A DNA stretch of 64,000 bases from Callaeas wilsoni (lineage: Eukaryota > Chordata > Aves > Passeriformes > Callaeidae): contig VWPU01014059.1 in assembly GCA_013398955.1 (NCBI GenBank), positions 682,001 to 746,000 of the forward strand, given 5' to 3'. This document shows, piece after piece, positions 1 through 14,392 of the stretch. The notes below the pieces were generated by a model, which did no database searches, was not told where the DNA came from, and saw only the letters and a list, made by a program, of their open reading frames with translations. Position 1 is the first letter of the stretch, and each line of letters opens with the position of its first letter. The position numbers and the translations under genes are program-made.

Positions 1-3000
1 AACTACTCTCTTGCAGTTTTATGTCCTTGTCATTCCACAAAGTATTAACTGTGTTTTTGTACCGAGCTGCCGTCGTTAGCAGTGTAACTATAGCACAGGC
101 TGCACAGCTACATATCTCGAATTATAAAGTGGGATGGAGAAATCAAGTCAAGTAATGCAGTTAACAGACTATAGCACTATAAGAGATGATATTTGGTCCA
201 GCCCTCCAGGATCATTGACTTCAGCAATTCTCTAAGTTCATGGGCATAAAAATTCTGTCAAGGTCACATCCAAGGTTAAATCATGGGAACTTTGAAAGAG
301 GAAACTTTAAAAAAACCTTCTGAAAATAAAATAAAGCGCCTACTGAAACTAATGGGAAATTTTCCATTGACTTCAAAGGCAGTAGAATAGAATCAGAGCC
401 ATGAATCTTCATACATGGGAAAGGAATCCATGACTATGATTTTGTAGTAGTTTCTCAAAATTATGCATTTCCTGTAGATCACCTTATTTTACCAATTTTA
501 ATAATTTCTGTCTTCTCTTGAAATAAAGAACATAGTCTTGCAGCCTAGTTCAAATAAACCTGCATCAAAAATAGAAAATATGAGAAATAGAGCATTATAG
601 AATTTGAATTTTCAAAATTAAGCAGTAAACTCACAGTAAAGTCTTTTTAACACTCTACTAAAAACATCAATATTAATTTCGTTGAGAAAGCATACAGATG
701 ACAGACGTTAGCATATGACATTGGGAAGAAAGTTACAGTGGAAGAGTTGTTTTTGGTTTGTTTTTTTTTTAAGAGACAAACATTCACATTCTCAAACTTC
801 ATTATCACATTGTGGCAGCAGTTTTAAAAAATAAATATTTCTCCATAAATCTTAGATACATTTAGAAACAAACAAGAAAAGAAAAGGGAAAACAAAAGAA
901 CCTTTGTAAGGTGATAAGAATTATACATCTCCCTTTTACTGATTTCTCCAAATCTGCATGCCATACCTTAGTCAGACTTCAGTTTGAAGTATCAAAATAT
1001 TATGAAGTATGTTCTCAGCCAGACAAGCACAATAAAATGGCCGTTTTCATCATAGGAAAATTTGGAAGCAGAAACTCCTGAAAATGGGAGAGATACATTT
1101 GCATTCCTCTTTCCTTGCTTTTTGGGCAAATTTACGTGAGTCTTGAGAAGGACTTTAGCAGTGAATTGTAAGCTGTTGTGTTGAGTTTGTCTTACATAGC
1201 TTTCTATGAGCATTTCCACCAGAAAATCAATCCTAGAAATTCTGAGCATTGAGCATGAACCCAAAAGATCTCCACGTGACTAATGTGACCAACTGCAATA
1301 AATGACACTCTCAATAATAAGCCATCTCATAGCTGTAATTTGCAGAAGATTTTATTGTACAATTCCAAATCATACATATATTTTAGAAAATCATAATATT
1401 TGAATCAGGAGCACTCCAGGAACAGAATAAGAGGTGATTTTTTCGCTATTGCAATTTTTTGTCTCCATTTGAGGTCTAAGATGCCTCATTCAATCCAATG
1501 AATAGGAAAAAGAGTTGCAAGAAGTGGTGAAAGACAGATTATTTAACTTTGGCACAAAGTTGTCCATATTGTTATTGTTGAATGAAGGGATCAGGGTAAT
1601 GTGCAGCATTAGCAACATGAGGTTAAATTTTTTTGCTCATGTAGTAAAATAATTGCCGTGAATTCTACCACATCTCATTCAGACCGAATTAAAACCTGCA
1701 TGCTTTATAATCTAGGCACTTTAACCCACATGAGTTTCAATATTCCAGGTTTTCATTTATTTTTCTTTCTTCTGTGTGTATTTGATGTAGTATGTGCAAC
1801 TATTCCTTCTGGCTTTCACTCTGCATTGTTATTCAAAAGCTGAGAAGACAAATTCCCTCTGCAATTCAGAAAAGGCAGACTTGTAACTTTACAGCATTTA
1901 AAAATCCTTGTGTCACCCACTGTCAGAGAGAAAAAGGTAAAACCAGCATGGTCACTTTAATAGTTGGTGCTTAAGACAAAGATAGATTTGAATAATTGCC
2001 TGGCTTTCTGCAGTGTATGTTTGTGTTGTTCTCTGCACAGCACTATAGTTTCCAAGTTGTCTTAACCACAGCATCAGTGGAAGTTGTGTGCTTGTTTCCC
2101 TGTATCCTTGTAAATCATACTGTCTATTTACATGCTTTCAAGAAACAAAAAATTTCTGCAAGTGCTTTCATTAAATTGAGTTCCCCACTGTGACACCAGT
2201 CTTCTTCCCTCTACTTGCTTTGAATGACTCTGTCTGAGGTTGGTAGTAAAGGCTGAAAGGAAAAAAAACAAACCAAAATAACAAAGCTGGAACAGTCAGA
2301 CCTCAGGCCATTAAGGGCCATGTCTTCAAAGCCGTATGTCTAAGCAGAGAGGACATGTGGTTTCATTGATTGAATGCAGACCGAGAGACAGGAACTTGTA
2401 ACTTTTAATTTTACTTGTGCTCCCGTCTCACTTTGCAACCCTTAAGCAACTTTATTTAACTCTGCAGAAGATCTAGCAGTGTCTTTTTTAAAGTCACAAC
2501 ACCAATCCCAAAGGCCAAGGCAGATTTAGGTCATGCTTTGAGTTGTACTCATTCTTCTCTGCTCCAAGGGGGCAAGGAGGCATCCTGAAGGTAGCTCAGA
2601 ATAACCACCCAAGCTAGTACAATTATGTGTACTAAGTCACACACTTATGTGTTATCCTCAAGCCCTTGGCCTTACTCCCTTATATCCCATATACTGGGTC
2701 TTATCCTGTAGTTCTTGGAATATTGCTTTTGATATTGGCCGTGCCAGCACAGTTTCTGCAACATGTATATCTACCACAGGGCTGTATGCAGTTCACAGCT
2801 GAACCCAGAACATGCAGCTCTGTGTCTCAATTTCTCAATCTAAACTGAAAAATAAAAATGCTTTTTGAATTCCAGGAGGAGGCTAATGATGCTTGTCATG
2901 TCGTGACTTTGCGAGGGATCTTTAGCTAACCCTGGGAACAAAAGCAGCTGAAGTACATACTCTTATGTCCCCAGAGAAAACAGGGAGGGATTCACAGCAG

Positions 3001-6000
3001 GAAGAACAAACCATACATCAGCTCCTAGCCAAGGCATTACCTTTCAGTGACGGGGCTGCCTGCGAGAGCAGGACTCTGGACTCTGTGACCCAGGAGGTCA
3101 ATTCCAGGCCCACGTTGCCATAACGTAGAGATGAACCAGGGAATTAGCTCCACTCCTGCTGCCAGCCATCTGGTCATAAGCATGGTCAGTGCTGCTGTTC
3201 CAGGACAGAGCTTCCAAACCCCAAACTGACATGAGTAAATGAGTGCTAGGGTGACTATAATAGACTGTAGCTGGTATTAGCAAAGAAAAAAAAAACTTCA
3301 CAAAGCCAGCACATAACGATATGAGGCCTGACCTTTTGATTCCTTATTTTATGGAGGGAAATCCAAAACCTTAAAAGTTTCAAAAAAAGTACCAGAAGAA
3401 GAAAATGTCCTCTTTTTCTATGATGATACTGGCTAAATGAAGTCTGTGGTACTCCTCCAAACCCTGTTTCTTTGCCTGTTGAACACAAGCAGCAGAGAAC
3501 ACTTCATCTTGTTAATTTTTGTTACCTTTGTAGTGAGATATCTGGGACATCCTACCCACACAACGTGATGAAGAATGCTGTTTTTAGGTGCTTAGCTTAA
3601 TTTTACCTTTTATTATGCTTGGGAGAGATAGAGTTGTCATAAATATTTAAGTGGGAAGCCACGTAGGATAATTGAATTAATCAGTCATATTTACTTAATG
3701 CTCATGTTGAGTTTAAGAAACATATCCACTGGTGTTATGTCTGATTATATGGTCTGACTTGCAACCTGATTTTACTGTGAATCTTAAGATGCTTGTCATG
3801 TCTTTTATGGCATCTTCTTGAACCAGTGGGTCCAGAAGTACTTAAGCTTGTCTTCCCTGAGATGCAAGACTTTGTGATTATAGGTATGAGAATAAGGAGT
3901 GCAAATGTAAATGCTAAGGGCTGTCCAGGCCACCATAGCATTTCTTCGAAAAATTAATTACTTCATCAATTAAACAGCACCATTTAGAGGTGCAGGAGTA
4001 TTCCACTTGCCATACATTAGAAGGATGGTCTCATTTTCCATCCGTCTTTACCTACTGCTTCTAACTGTAAGGTAGTTTTCAGAAAAAATCAGTGTCTACC
4101 AAGAAGAGAGTCTGAAGAGTGGAGTTTTTTCTGTCACTGGAGTGCCACTAGTCTCTCCGAGCTCTCCTTTTAGAGGCATGCCTGACTGCTCCTGGCTCAG
4201 TATTTAATCAAAGATCGGGTGTCAGGAAAGAGAAACCATCACATACGCATTGCGTCCTCTTCACACCTCTTTGGACTCTACTTCTCCTAAGGAATAGCCT
4301 TAAGTGGCCACCTCATTTTTCACCATAGTCACAGCCCATTCTAGTGACTGATGGCTGGACACTACTGTCCAAGTCTGGATTAGAAAGGATGATGAGAAGG
4401 TGAATAATGTTGTATACAATGACAAGCATGACTGTGCCCAACACATCCCGGGATATAATTATGCTTTAGGAATAAAGTGGTGCTTGAACTCTCATGGCTT
4501 TGTTAACATTCTGAGATGATGTTTACTATGTCCTGCAGTAACTCATGGAAGAGTTGACCTGACTCCTTGAGAGAGAGTCTGCAAATATAACATGGAAAGA
4601 AAATTATCTTCTGGGATCGCAAATTTATAACTTCAAGTTTTTAGAGAAGAAAATTCACAGTTCTTGTTTGCTGTTACCAAGCATTTACAAAGTGCCAGTA
4701 GCACAGCTGTCAAGAGACCATCTCCGGATTTTATTTCTTTATTTTTAGGACATTCAAATAGCAGAAAAATAGTGATTGCTTAGAAAATAGACTTTAAAAA
4801 TTGTGATTGATATTACTGAGGTTGACAATGGCAGAGACTAGTGGAAGTTTCTGAAGTGTTCATCCACAAAAAGGGGAAAGGCATTGATCAGGATGGGTGT
4901 TGATGTGTTATGGGTGGCGATAGAATGAAAACAAGTGCAGGATCAGAAGAAAAAGGATGTGCTTATCCTCTGCTTTTGTTTCTTTTTATCACTGTATTTA
5001 TTCTGAAATTTTCTTTCTGATGTCTAATTTAGAAAGGGAGACATTTTTTTCTAAACTCTCCTTACACTGAAAGACAAGTAAAGTTATGGATTCTACATGT
5101 TAGTGGAAGATGAGGATATTTCTAAATATCTTACCTCAAAGGAGGTGGAGTGAGATGGTGAGCAAGCCTTCCTTCAAAGGATTGTGTTTGACAACCTTCC
5201 CAGCAGTCAAAAAGGAAACGACATAACCTAGAAAGTTCACAGACTTCATATAGGCTTTATATAGCAGCTGATTGGATGACCTCTTTCACCAAAGTTTCAC
5301 TGAGAAGAAAGATCCCATTTATATAATACAAAGAATACAAATGGAATAGAAATAAAAATTACATTTGTACAAAAATTAGATAAATAAAAATTACAGGTGT
5401 GTTCTAACTGAAACACTAGATTCAAAGCAGTCTAAGTTTCAAGGAAATACTTCTATATACAGACATTGTGACTTGGGTTTTTCTCGATAGGAAGGGGGCA
5501 GGGGTCATTGAAGAAAAGAATCCCAAACATGATGATATGTTTCAGTTCCTTCTGTGGTCGCTACTTCACTCCATAAAGTTTCCAGTCCTCTAAAGCTAAA
5601 GCAGAACGTTGCTATTTAGGGAACCAGAACTTAGCCCTGGAAGCACATTTTTGCATCATCGTTTTACCATTTTATTTTCTTACATGCCGTAAAAACTCAT
5701 GGCCTTAAAAGCAAAATAGACCAGTAAAGTCACCCTTCTTGTTGCGTTTGGAATTCTCCTGAGAATACATTCTTTAGTCAGTTTAGGTTTAACATTATAT
5801 TATGGTAATTAGCAACCATCCAGAATTTCAAAATGCAGAATTTGAGCTGTTTCAATGACTTTTAAGCTATCAGATACATTACAGGATGGCACCATATCTA
5901 ATTTCTGTCTCAGATACTCTGCAAATGTAATGGACAGGTCTGTGCAGGCTGCATTTCTGTTGTTGTGCTCAGTCCCTAGTTCAGACCATAAGATGTGACT

Positions 6001-9000
6001 AACTAAAAAAGGAAATTCTCAGCTGAGACAGACCAACAGTCCATCTATCTCAGTGTTTTGCCTCCAACAAAGACAAGGAATTGTTGGAGTTGCTTTTTGC
6101 CATCCAGTTTCCCCCAGTACACATTCAGAAGTGCCTGAAATAGTGGAACTAGACATATTAGAGGGTGCATTCCTTTCTCCTCTCTTTAAGGGAATCTGTT
6201 TAAAGACCAATAAATTGTGGAACCCTTTCCACAGAAATTTTCACTTCACTATCTGCTGTGGAAAGGAATATTTTTTGTTACCTATTTTACAGATACCTTA
6301 CTAATTTTAATTAATCTCAATGTCTCTTGGTATTCAAAATATGATTTTTATGCAAGAATTTTCCTAATTCAATGCTTCTTGTGAGGCAGTGTGAGTCAGA
6401 AGCTTCCCAGGTGAAGACTGGTATTTACAGTTAATTTGCTACAGGTACCTATTCAAATCATCTTACATTTTTTTTGTTCCAATGCAGCTCAGTGATTTGT
6501 GGGAAGTGAACTCAGAAAGTGACCAGAACAGCCACAGTGAATGTGTTTAAACATTGAGATGTGCTTAGTCAGTCCTTATCTGTGCTTTAAAAGTAGTTGG
6601 TAGTTAGTAATAATAATGAACACTATTACTTTGACAAGATTTCCTCCTTCATATAAGCCCTAAGTAGAAGGTTTGAATATTTTTTTTTTTTTTTAAGAGG
6701 GCTAATGCTTGAAATATTTGGAGTGAATATAGAAACAGGTTTCTTTTTTTTTGTCTCGAATGCAGGATGGTTTTCTGCTTCACTGGAACAGAGGAGGGCA
6801 ATATCTCCCAAGAGACTCAAAAGCCTTGAAGGTAGTTGCTGCCAGGGTGGGTTAGTTTAAGCATGTGTTTGGAGAGAGCATGTGGCAGCATCTCTCAGGA
6901 TGTATGGTATTAGGAAATGCAGTTTATTTTGATTCAAATAGGAAGGAAAGAATTTCTAAAATAATACTTTACAGTAAACAAACTCAACTGTTGAGTTGAA
7001 CTCAAGTCTTATCCATTGGAATAACCGTAACTGTTTTATTTTTTGTCCTTTACTACTTCAAACTACTTTTTGAGTTAAGGTCAGCTATTTGCTGTAATGG
7101 GTCAGAGATGTCTAGATAGATTTGGAGTGAAATGTCTGACAAATTCTTGCCAAATCCAAACTGAAGGCATATGGGAGTGGTGATGGGTGAAGCCTCAGAT
7201 GACTTCATATTTCTTCTAATAGTCAGTGCCACTTTGTTGGCTGAGCTGTGTATTCTGCATAACACAACACAGATGCAGTAGCCCAAAGACAGAGGTGGAG
7301 TAAAAAGGGATTTGCACTATAAGAAAATTTTCTTTGTGTAATCAAAGAAACATCTGCAGTTACTCAAGTTCTCAAAATCCTTTTTCCAAGCTGCTTATAG
7401 GCTCTTCTGCCATTCATGTGTCCACAAAGCAGAGGATTTTGGTATTTTTTCCTCATCTGCTCTGCTTCCACATATGCATGTATGTATCCAGTGTATGCAA
7501 TGAAGCAGGAAGGTGGAAGCCCATGCCTGCTGTTATGCATGTAGCAATAGCAATATTTCCATGGTCATCAAAGTGGATTTACTTTTAAATTCCCTTATTT
7601 TATAACCCCCTATAAAAAAGGAACATGTAGAGGTCAGAGCAGATGAGCAGAGGTAAAATTGCTGAAAATACCATGAATTGCATGTAAAGCTAGCACTGTC
7701 TTTATACCCTACATCAATGGGTTACTCCAACTATACACCTTATTAGCAGAAGTGTAAATAAAGAACCTGTGCATTTAATATGCAAAATTTTGGTGTCGAC
7801 ATAAATCAAAATCCAAGATTTCCCATACTTACAAAGATACTTGTATTAGGGACCTACCTCAGTTTTTAGTACAAAGAAAAACCCATCAGCAAACCCCCAA
7901 ATCCCATAGCAGATCTTTAAATGAAGTTCATTTAAAGTACCCAGAGGTCTTAATAGAAAACCTGAGTGTCTTCTTATTTGATTCATGCAGTGACCTGAAT
8001 AAATAGAGTGCTCGCAAACAGAAGAGAACAATAATTGCATTTTTGAGCGGGCATATTTTGCTGCCTGTAGAACAGCTGAAAACTCTCTCTCACTTTTTCT
8101 TTATATATTTCTCCCTCTGGCCCTCTCTCAGGTTTTGTTGTGCACTGCCTCTCTGCCTTCCTGAACTCATTTGAGATGTCCAGTTTTTGTATAAATGCCG
8201 ATAATACTTTTGTGATTCCTTGCAATAACAACTGTGCTGAAAAGTAGCACAAGGACATATGTCGATAAGGACTCTGCTGCCTGGAATGATTTGGCACACT
8301 GTCAGATGAAATTTGCATTTGAGCTGAAGGCCAACTCCAGGCTTCTGCACCTCTTAGGACCCACTTAAAACTACTAAGAGAGTTTAAGTGATTTTCAAGT
8401 CTCTTGTTGGCTGTCTGCACATGGCTAAAGATCACCTGCCATGAAGCATTAATGGTAGAGGACTATGGTTTTTGTGTTACTATTGGTATGTGTCATTTTT
8501 AGGCCTCCTGGCAATTTTGATCGACTGATGCAACCACACACAGACCTCAGAGGTAAAGGGGAGAAGTGGAAAAACAAAGCAGAATTGCTTTCTGTGTTCT
8601 TTTCCATCTTTGTCAGGATTGGTTCAACATGAAGGCTTTGAACTTCACAGTTGAAATAAGCTTAGGCAAGCTCTTTTAAAAATGCTTTAGAGCAGTTATT
8701 GAGAAAATATAATGACAGAAACTTCAGAACAGAATAGCAGGGCTTTATTCTGTTCTGAGCTGCTTCTTCATAAATGCACAAAAATGGCAGACTCTTTCCT
8801 GTGTATCTACTCTGTACATTGTGGAGAAAATTAGACTCACTGCCATTACTGTATCGTCCTTTCTCTGTTCATGATCAGAAGACTTGTGATTCGGTATATT
8901 AGGTGGAACTATTCACACAGAATATTCAGTCCTGCAGTCATCAGCATGGGGCAAAAGAAAAATTGGCTGGAGCAACACATCTAGCTTCTGGAAATGATGT

Positions 9001-10024
9001 CCTTTTGGCTCTGCTTTGTCTTTGAGCACGTTCTGTGTTGGCAGCACCTCTGCTCCTTCAAGGAAATAGTATAGCAGAAGGAAGACCGAAAAGTGACTTA
9101 AATCATAACTGCAGATGTAAACACCATTTCTTCTTCTGCTCTGTCTCTTCTTCCCCAGGGAACTGAGCTGCTGCCAGAAATTAAAGGCAGACAGGAGTTC
9201 CTTGGTTGATGTAAATTGTTGCAGTCAGTGTTTAAATGTATAATCGGTACTCCTTCATCCTGCAGGAACAGTGCTCATACTGGCTAACACCGCCTGTATG
9301 TATATTTTGTGATCCCTTAAGAGTTCTCATGAGATTCTTGTGGCTTTAATTCCACAGCTGAGAATCACCGGGTTAGAAATGTCTATTGTCTATTTCTAGC
9401 TTGCTCTTATTTCTCCTTGTACCTAAAACTGAAGCTGCCCCATGTTAAATTCAGTCCCATGCAGCCTTCTTTTCTCAAGGAACCTTCAAGGTTAAGTGGG
9501 AGATCTGAATGACTCTTGGGGAAAGGTAATACTGTACCCTTTCACTAAACGAGAACCAAATCAGAGTACAGTGCCAAAGAGTTTGCTCTCTGTCAGAATC
9601 AAGACCTGGGGAGGATTCACATCCCCATTGCTGCGAAGAAATTCTTTTATCTTATCATATTTTCTTCACTCCTTTTAATCCTTAGATGTATACATTCTTA
9701 GGATATGTGCTTGACCAGCAATACTAAGGAGAGAAAACAGGACTCTCTCACTGAAAATAATTATTATCATAGAGTTACTGGAATCTTGAATGACAATTAG
9801 CAAAAAATAAATGGCAGAACCAAACAAAAGTAAGTGAGGTAAAAAAATATGTTAATGGTCCTTGGTAACCCCTTCTCCCCTACCGCCTCTGGTGTTTCTT
9901 TCCTCTCTGTACTCAGAAAAATCACTGGGTTTACTGGTGTGCAGATAAACAGTGTATGGATGTTTTTGTATTGCTGTAAGACAGTTACAGTTGCAGCTGT
10001 ATCTTTAGTGTTTAACATTACTAG

Positions 10025-10072
10025 TTTTTTTGTTTTGGGTTTGATTTTTTGTTTTTTTTTGTTTTTTTTTTA
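10025..10072. repeat. T-rich low-complexity tract
   Basis: The tract is almost pure T, broken only by single or clustered G residues and one A. Reading frames crossing it give Phe-rich or Lys-rich low-complexity peptides with no protein character. It may be a decayed poly(A) tail of a minus-strand retroposon, but no recognisable retroposon body adjoins it. Confidence 0.8.
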
Positions 10073-13000
10073 ATTCTGATGATATATGGGAGCACAAGTT
10101 GTTTCCTGCATGAAGTGCTTTGTCGTATCTGGTGCAGTGAGATTATTGCACTTTCTCCACCTGTGCATACAGAAAAGTGTAATTGGATCACAGGGAAAAG
10201 ATAACAAATCCAGATCCCCAGGTTCTTGTCAGGCACTGTTGATGCTGAGATATTGTACAGTTGATAAATAATTCAGCTATTTAGTTGAATAGGGATTTCA
10301 GAGGCTTAGCTGTACATTCTTCATCCATCATTTTAATATCTTTCCCATTTTTTGTTAACTGGCTATCTGAAGGCAATGATTTAAGAATTTTTTTTTTTTG
10401 TAACCTTCTATTTTCCTGTTACAAGGACTGTGTCATATAAGCAAGATTTATTCTGTATCTGGGGAACATCTTTTGTTCACTGGCCCCATAAGTGACCACC
10501 ATACATGACAGCTTCTCTGAAGGAGAAGTTAAGAGTGCAAATAACTTTATTAATCTTTCTTGATAGCTTCTTAGCAGTGTTTATGGAGTAGATCTTAGAG
10601 CTGTGAAGGAGCAGCACGCTAAGTAATATTAAAATAGGAAGGAGAGCTCTCCATCTGCCTTTGTTGGAAAGATGAACGTATGATGACACTTTCAACTTTA
10701 TTTATATCGAGGTGCCTAAGAAGTTGAGGGGCAGCTCATGCCAAATTTTCTCTCTAGGCCATATGCTACAAATATGGAAGACAAGAATATGACAGCCCAC
10801 ACTCACTTGCTTAAGATCCTAAATGAACGATACCCTACAGGGTAATGTGACGCCGTACAGGATCTCATCAATGATGTAGCACCATGCAACACATCTAAAA
10901 TGTGTCAAAATGTTGTCTCCAAAGAGGTAATGTTTAGCCACTTAGGTCACTAAAAGCAGCTTTTTCAAATTCTCCACAGACGTTTTGCCAGGCTGCCCAC
11001 ATATCTCTAGATAAAAGCAAACTGTTTGCTTCACAGTGTAGAATAATTTATAGGTAGGGACCAATTTGCTTGCAAAGAAACAGCAGGTTGCCATCATTTT
11101 TTCTTAGTACAAAATGCATTATGCTAACCGCAGTACAGAATGCATGTGTTCCAAAAGGGGAATTATTTGAAATTAGTTCAGTATTATTAGTTTTCCTCAA
11201 ACAGTCGTGTCCAGTTTTGTCAAGGAAAGCTGTAAGCCCTCTGGAAAACAGTCAAGAAGGCAAAGAAAGATTATCTTTCTATTTCTTTCGCTATGTTAAG
11301 TACAGCTGTCCAGAGGCAGATAATTCCACAACAATTTCCACAGTTTTAAATTGTGGAATGTAAACACTATTTTACAAATGTTTTTATGAAATGGAATTGT
11401 GTCCAAACCTACGTTTTTGGGTTAAAAAGTCAATTTTTTTATTCTTCCCCTATCCTTTTTTCTTTCTCTGTCTGTAGTCACAAAGGATCAGAAAGCATTG
11501 GACCTCAGGCACATTTCCTATTGAAAACATTATCAAAACTGACAAATCTACATGCAAGTTTTTGGCTTCAGTGAAGTAATATGTTTTAATGTAAATGTGT
11601 TTTGTTGAAATGTTCCGGATAGCTCCTCATATGAGATTCTCTTCATCTGCCATTTCCAGCTTTCTCAAACCACTTCATCACATGGTACATTGATGAGTTT
11701 ATGGAGCCCTAGATGAGATCCATCAAAACTATTTCACCTAAGATATGAGAACAGCTTTTGGGGATGAAAGACTAGGGAATTAATTTACTGCCATACAAAA
11801 TAGATCATTCTCACTGTTTGACAAATTTGTTAAGTTTTGAACACTGCAGCATTTGACTGGTGAAAAATTAGAGCAGGCCTTGGGGCAAGGTTAATAAAGA
11901 CACCAATAACCCTTTGCTAGTAGGTGCAATACTCCATTTAATATGAATCCTGGAGGTGATCATCTGTTCCTCTTTGCCCACTGGAGTGAAAATATCATGT
12001 TGGTTACCATCTGGAGTAAATTTTCAGCAACCAGCAATTCGGTAATGAAAGCAGGGATATTTCTTTATAAAAAGATGCTTGGGCTATCAATGACTTTGGG
12101 CTGCCTTGAAGTCCTATACAACTCATAAGCCCACATTGGTTAAAAACCTGGAGTTCTGCACCTTTTCTTCTCCCTTGTGTTCTGTGAGAGAGGCCTGTCT
12201 GCTCATGCACAGGCAATTAAACATTTTGCTTTTTTGTTTGCCATGTCCGTCCTCATTAGTTTTTACTCTAACAGCTACAATTAGTTGAAATACTAGGCTT
12301 GGATGTTTCCTACATTAGAATTCATGACTTCACAGGCAGGACATTCTTAGCGGCAGTTTTCCATTTCTAGAACTCCTAAGATGAAATTATCGATAGAAAT
12401 AGGTCCATGCAAGATTGATTCATGCAGACAGTCATTCAAATTAGACTGGATGGTATGACAAACCAAAACATGAATTTGGATGGATCTGTTTTCCACTAGA
12501 CATTCTACAGTATTTCATTTATGGGTTTTATTAGTAAAAATAGTCTTATTTTTAAGATTATTTAATGACAAAATTTGTACTTACCTATGTGTGCACGAGT
12601 AAAGACAATTTTTTTTTTTTTTTTGCCACAGACTAAAAACATCATTATTTCTGGGTTCAGAGGTTTGTTAATTTTCACAGGTGATGCAGTTTTGAAGTTG
12701 TGCAATATCAAATTTTCAGAATAACTTCCTTCTGTTACAATTCAATAACTGTTAAACACAGGAATGAAGATAACATTAGTCTAGGTAGCCTCCACACCTG
12801 AACTTTGGCCCTTCAACACCCATTTATGGAGGAGTTTGAGGAGCTGAGCAGGGTGTGTGGCACAGCACGGTGCCTGACAGGACAACTGGCAGCCTTGAAT
12901 TCATGGCCCCACCTGAGGCATTAATGCTATTGATCTTGTAGCTATTTCAGCTCTGCTTCCTGGAGTGTAGCAGTCACTCTAGTGATTATGTCTTGCAGTA

Positions 13001-13389
13001 GGTTGTCTCTCTTGACCTGTTACTGGTTCCTGCTAATCCGTAGAAGGAAAAAAAGTCTGTTCTACCTGAGCTTTTTCCCACCAAAACCTGTATTTTTTCC
13101 ATTATTTGTTCTCTTTTCTCTCCCTCCCTCTTACATGCTTCCTCACGCCGATGAAGTAAATGCACTCTGTAGTAACCCACAAGTAAAAAAGTCTTGAACC
13201 ATGCAGCTGAAAATAATGCTTTTATAAGAACACATGAACATTAATTTTCCCAGTAACAAAGTCCTATATAGCTCAGTTTGTCAGGCATGTAACGACACTG
13301 AACAAGTCAGCAGTCACAGACAACTTCGAGGAAGACGTGTGTGCATGTGTACGTGGACAGACAAAGTGGGGAGCAAACAAGTCCCACAC

Positions 13390-13410
13390 TTATTTATTTA
13401 TTTGTTTATT
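13390..13410. repeat. Short (TTTA)n microsatellite
   Basis: About five TTTA units with one G substitution. It is short and of no apparent function. Confidence 0.75.
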
Positions 13411-14067
13411 CAGGGGAGAGAAAGTTTCCTACTGGCTTAGCTCCCTCTCCTGGCAGTCAGAGGCTGTATCAGAGTCCTATGGAACCTGTACACTACCCAA
13501 ATTTCCAAAGACAAAGCTCTTGTTCATTGTAATAGCATGCCTTTTAAAAAGGGATTTCCTGAAGCCCACATCATTCCAGGCAATGTGTCCATATAATAAT
13601 TTGCAGGAATGTAGCTAGAAAGAGAAAAAAGGCTTGGAGGACCATAAGATTACAGAAGAACAAGAAGGAGAAAGATGGCAAATGATGTCTTTACACCTAT
13701 TGTTGCAAGATGTAGCACTCTAAATTTTCTCCTGTCTCCATCAGGGCAGATCCAAATCAATTTCACTTGCATCCTCAAGCTGCTTAATCTGAGGTTTTGA
13801 GAATAATTATAAATGCCAATTGAGAAGTAAAACCAGAAACATCCTGATCAGAGTAGAAAAAAGCACAAGAGTTCAGATGTGTACATTTGCTGAATCATTT
13901 TGCTAACAATATTGCAAAGACAGTAATGCCCTTCTCTGCCAAAATCAGCTAATATAGACTTCATTGTGTGTGTAACAGTGTACAGAGACACTCTAAGGTT
14001 TCCTCCCTGTGCTAGCTACTGATCATTGTCCTGTCAATACTCACTTTAGAAGAGGGCACAAAGGATG

Positions 14068-14124
14068 GTTTCTTCCTCCCTCTTTTTCTTCACCTCTTTT
14101 TCTTCCTCCTTACCTCCTCTTCTT
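14068..14124. repeat. Polypyrimidine (CTT/CCT-rich) tract
   Basis: About 57 bases composed almost entirely of C and T, with only rare A interruptions. Such tracts can form triplex DNA or act as intronic pyrimidine-binding-protein sites; neither can be shown here. Confidence 0.75.
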
Positions 14125-14337
14125 ACGTAATACACACCCATAACTATGAAGCAGCCAGAACAGCAGGCATGCAAAAGGGTTTCCTATAAAAGCATTTTGA
14201 TTCCTTTGGTTCATTTTCCCTGTGCCTTTGATGCAGAGATTGTAGACTCATATTCAAATTTGAACACAAATTTCAAACCCAAGTAACTCACAGAGAAATA
14301 TATACAGCAAACTATCACCCAAGGCTTCTAATCACTT

Positions 14338-14392
14338 AAAAAAAAAAAAAAAAAACCAAAAAAAACCCCACCCCCTAAAAAACCAAAACACC
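14338..14392. repeat. A-rich simple repeat
   Basis: A run of 18 A is followed by alternating CCAAAA and CCCC interruptions. It looks like a degenerate poly(A) or low-complexity tract. No LINE or SINE body is recognisable immediately upstream. Confidence 0.8.

Noticed and set aside
7983..8435. 150-codon minus-strand open frame
   Set aside because: It starts at a non-ATG codon and has no domain, signal peptide, conserved motif or splice context. It is a chance opening for this amount of sequence.
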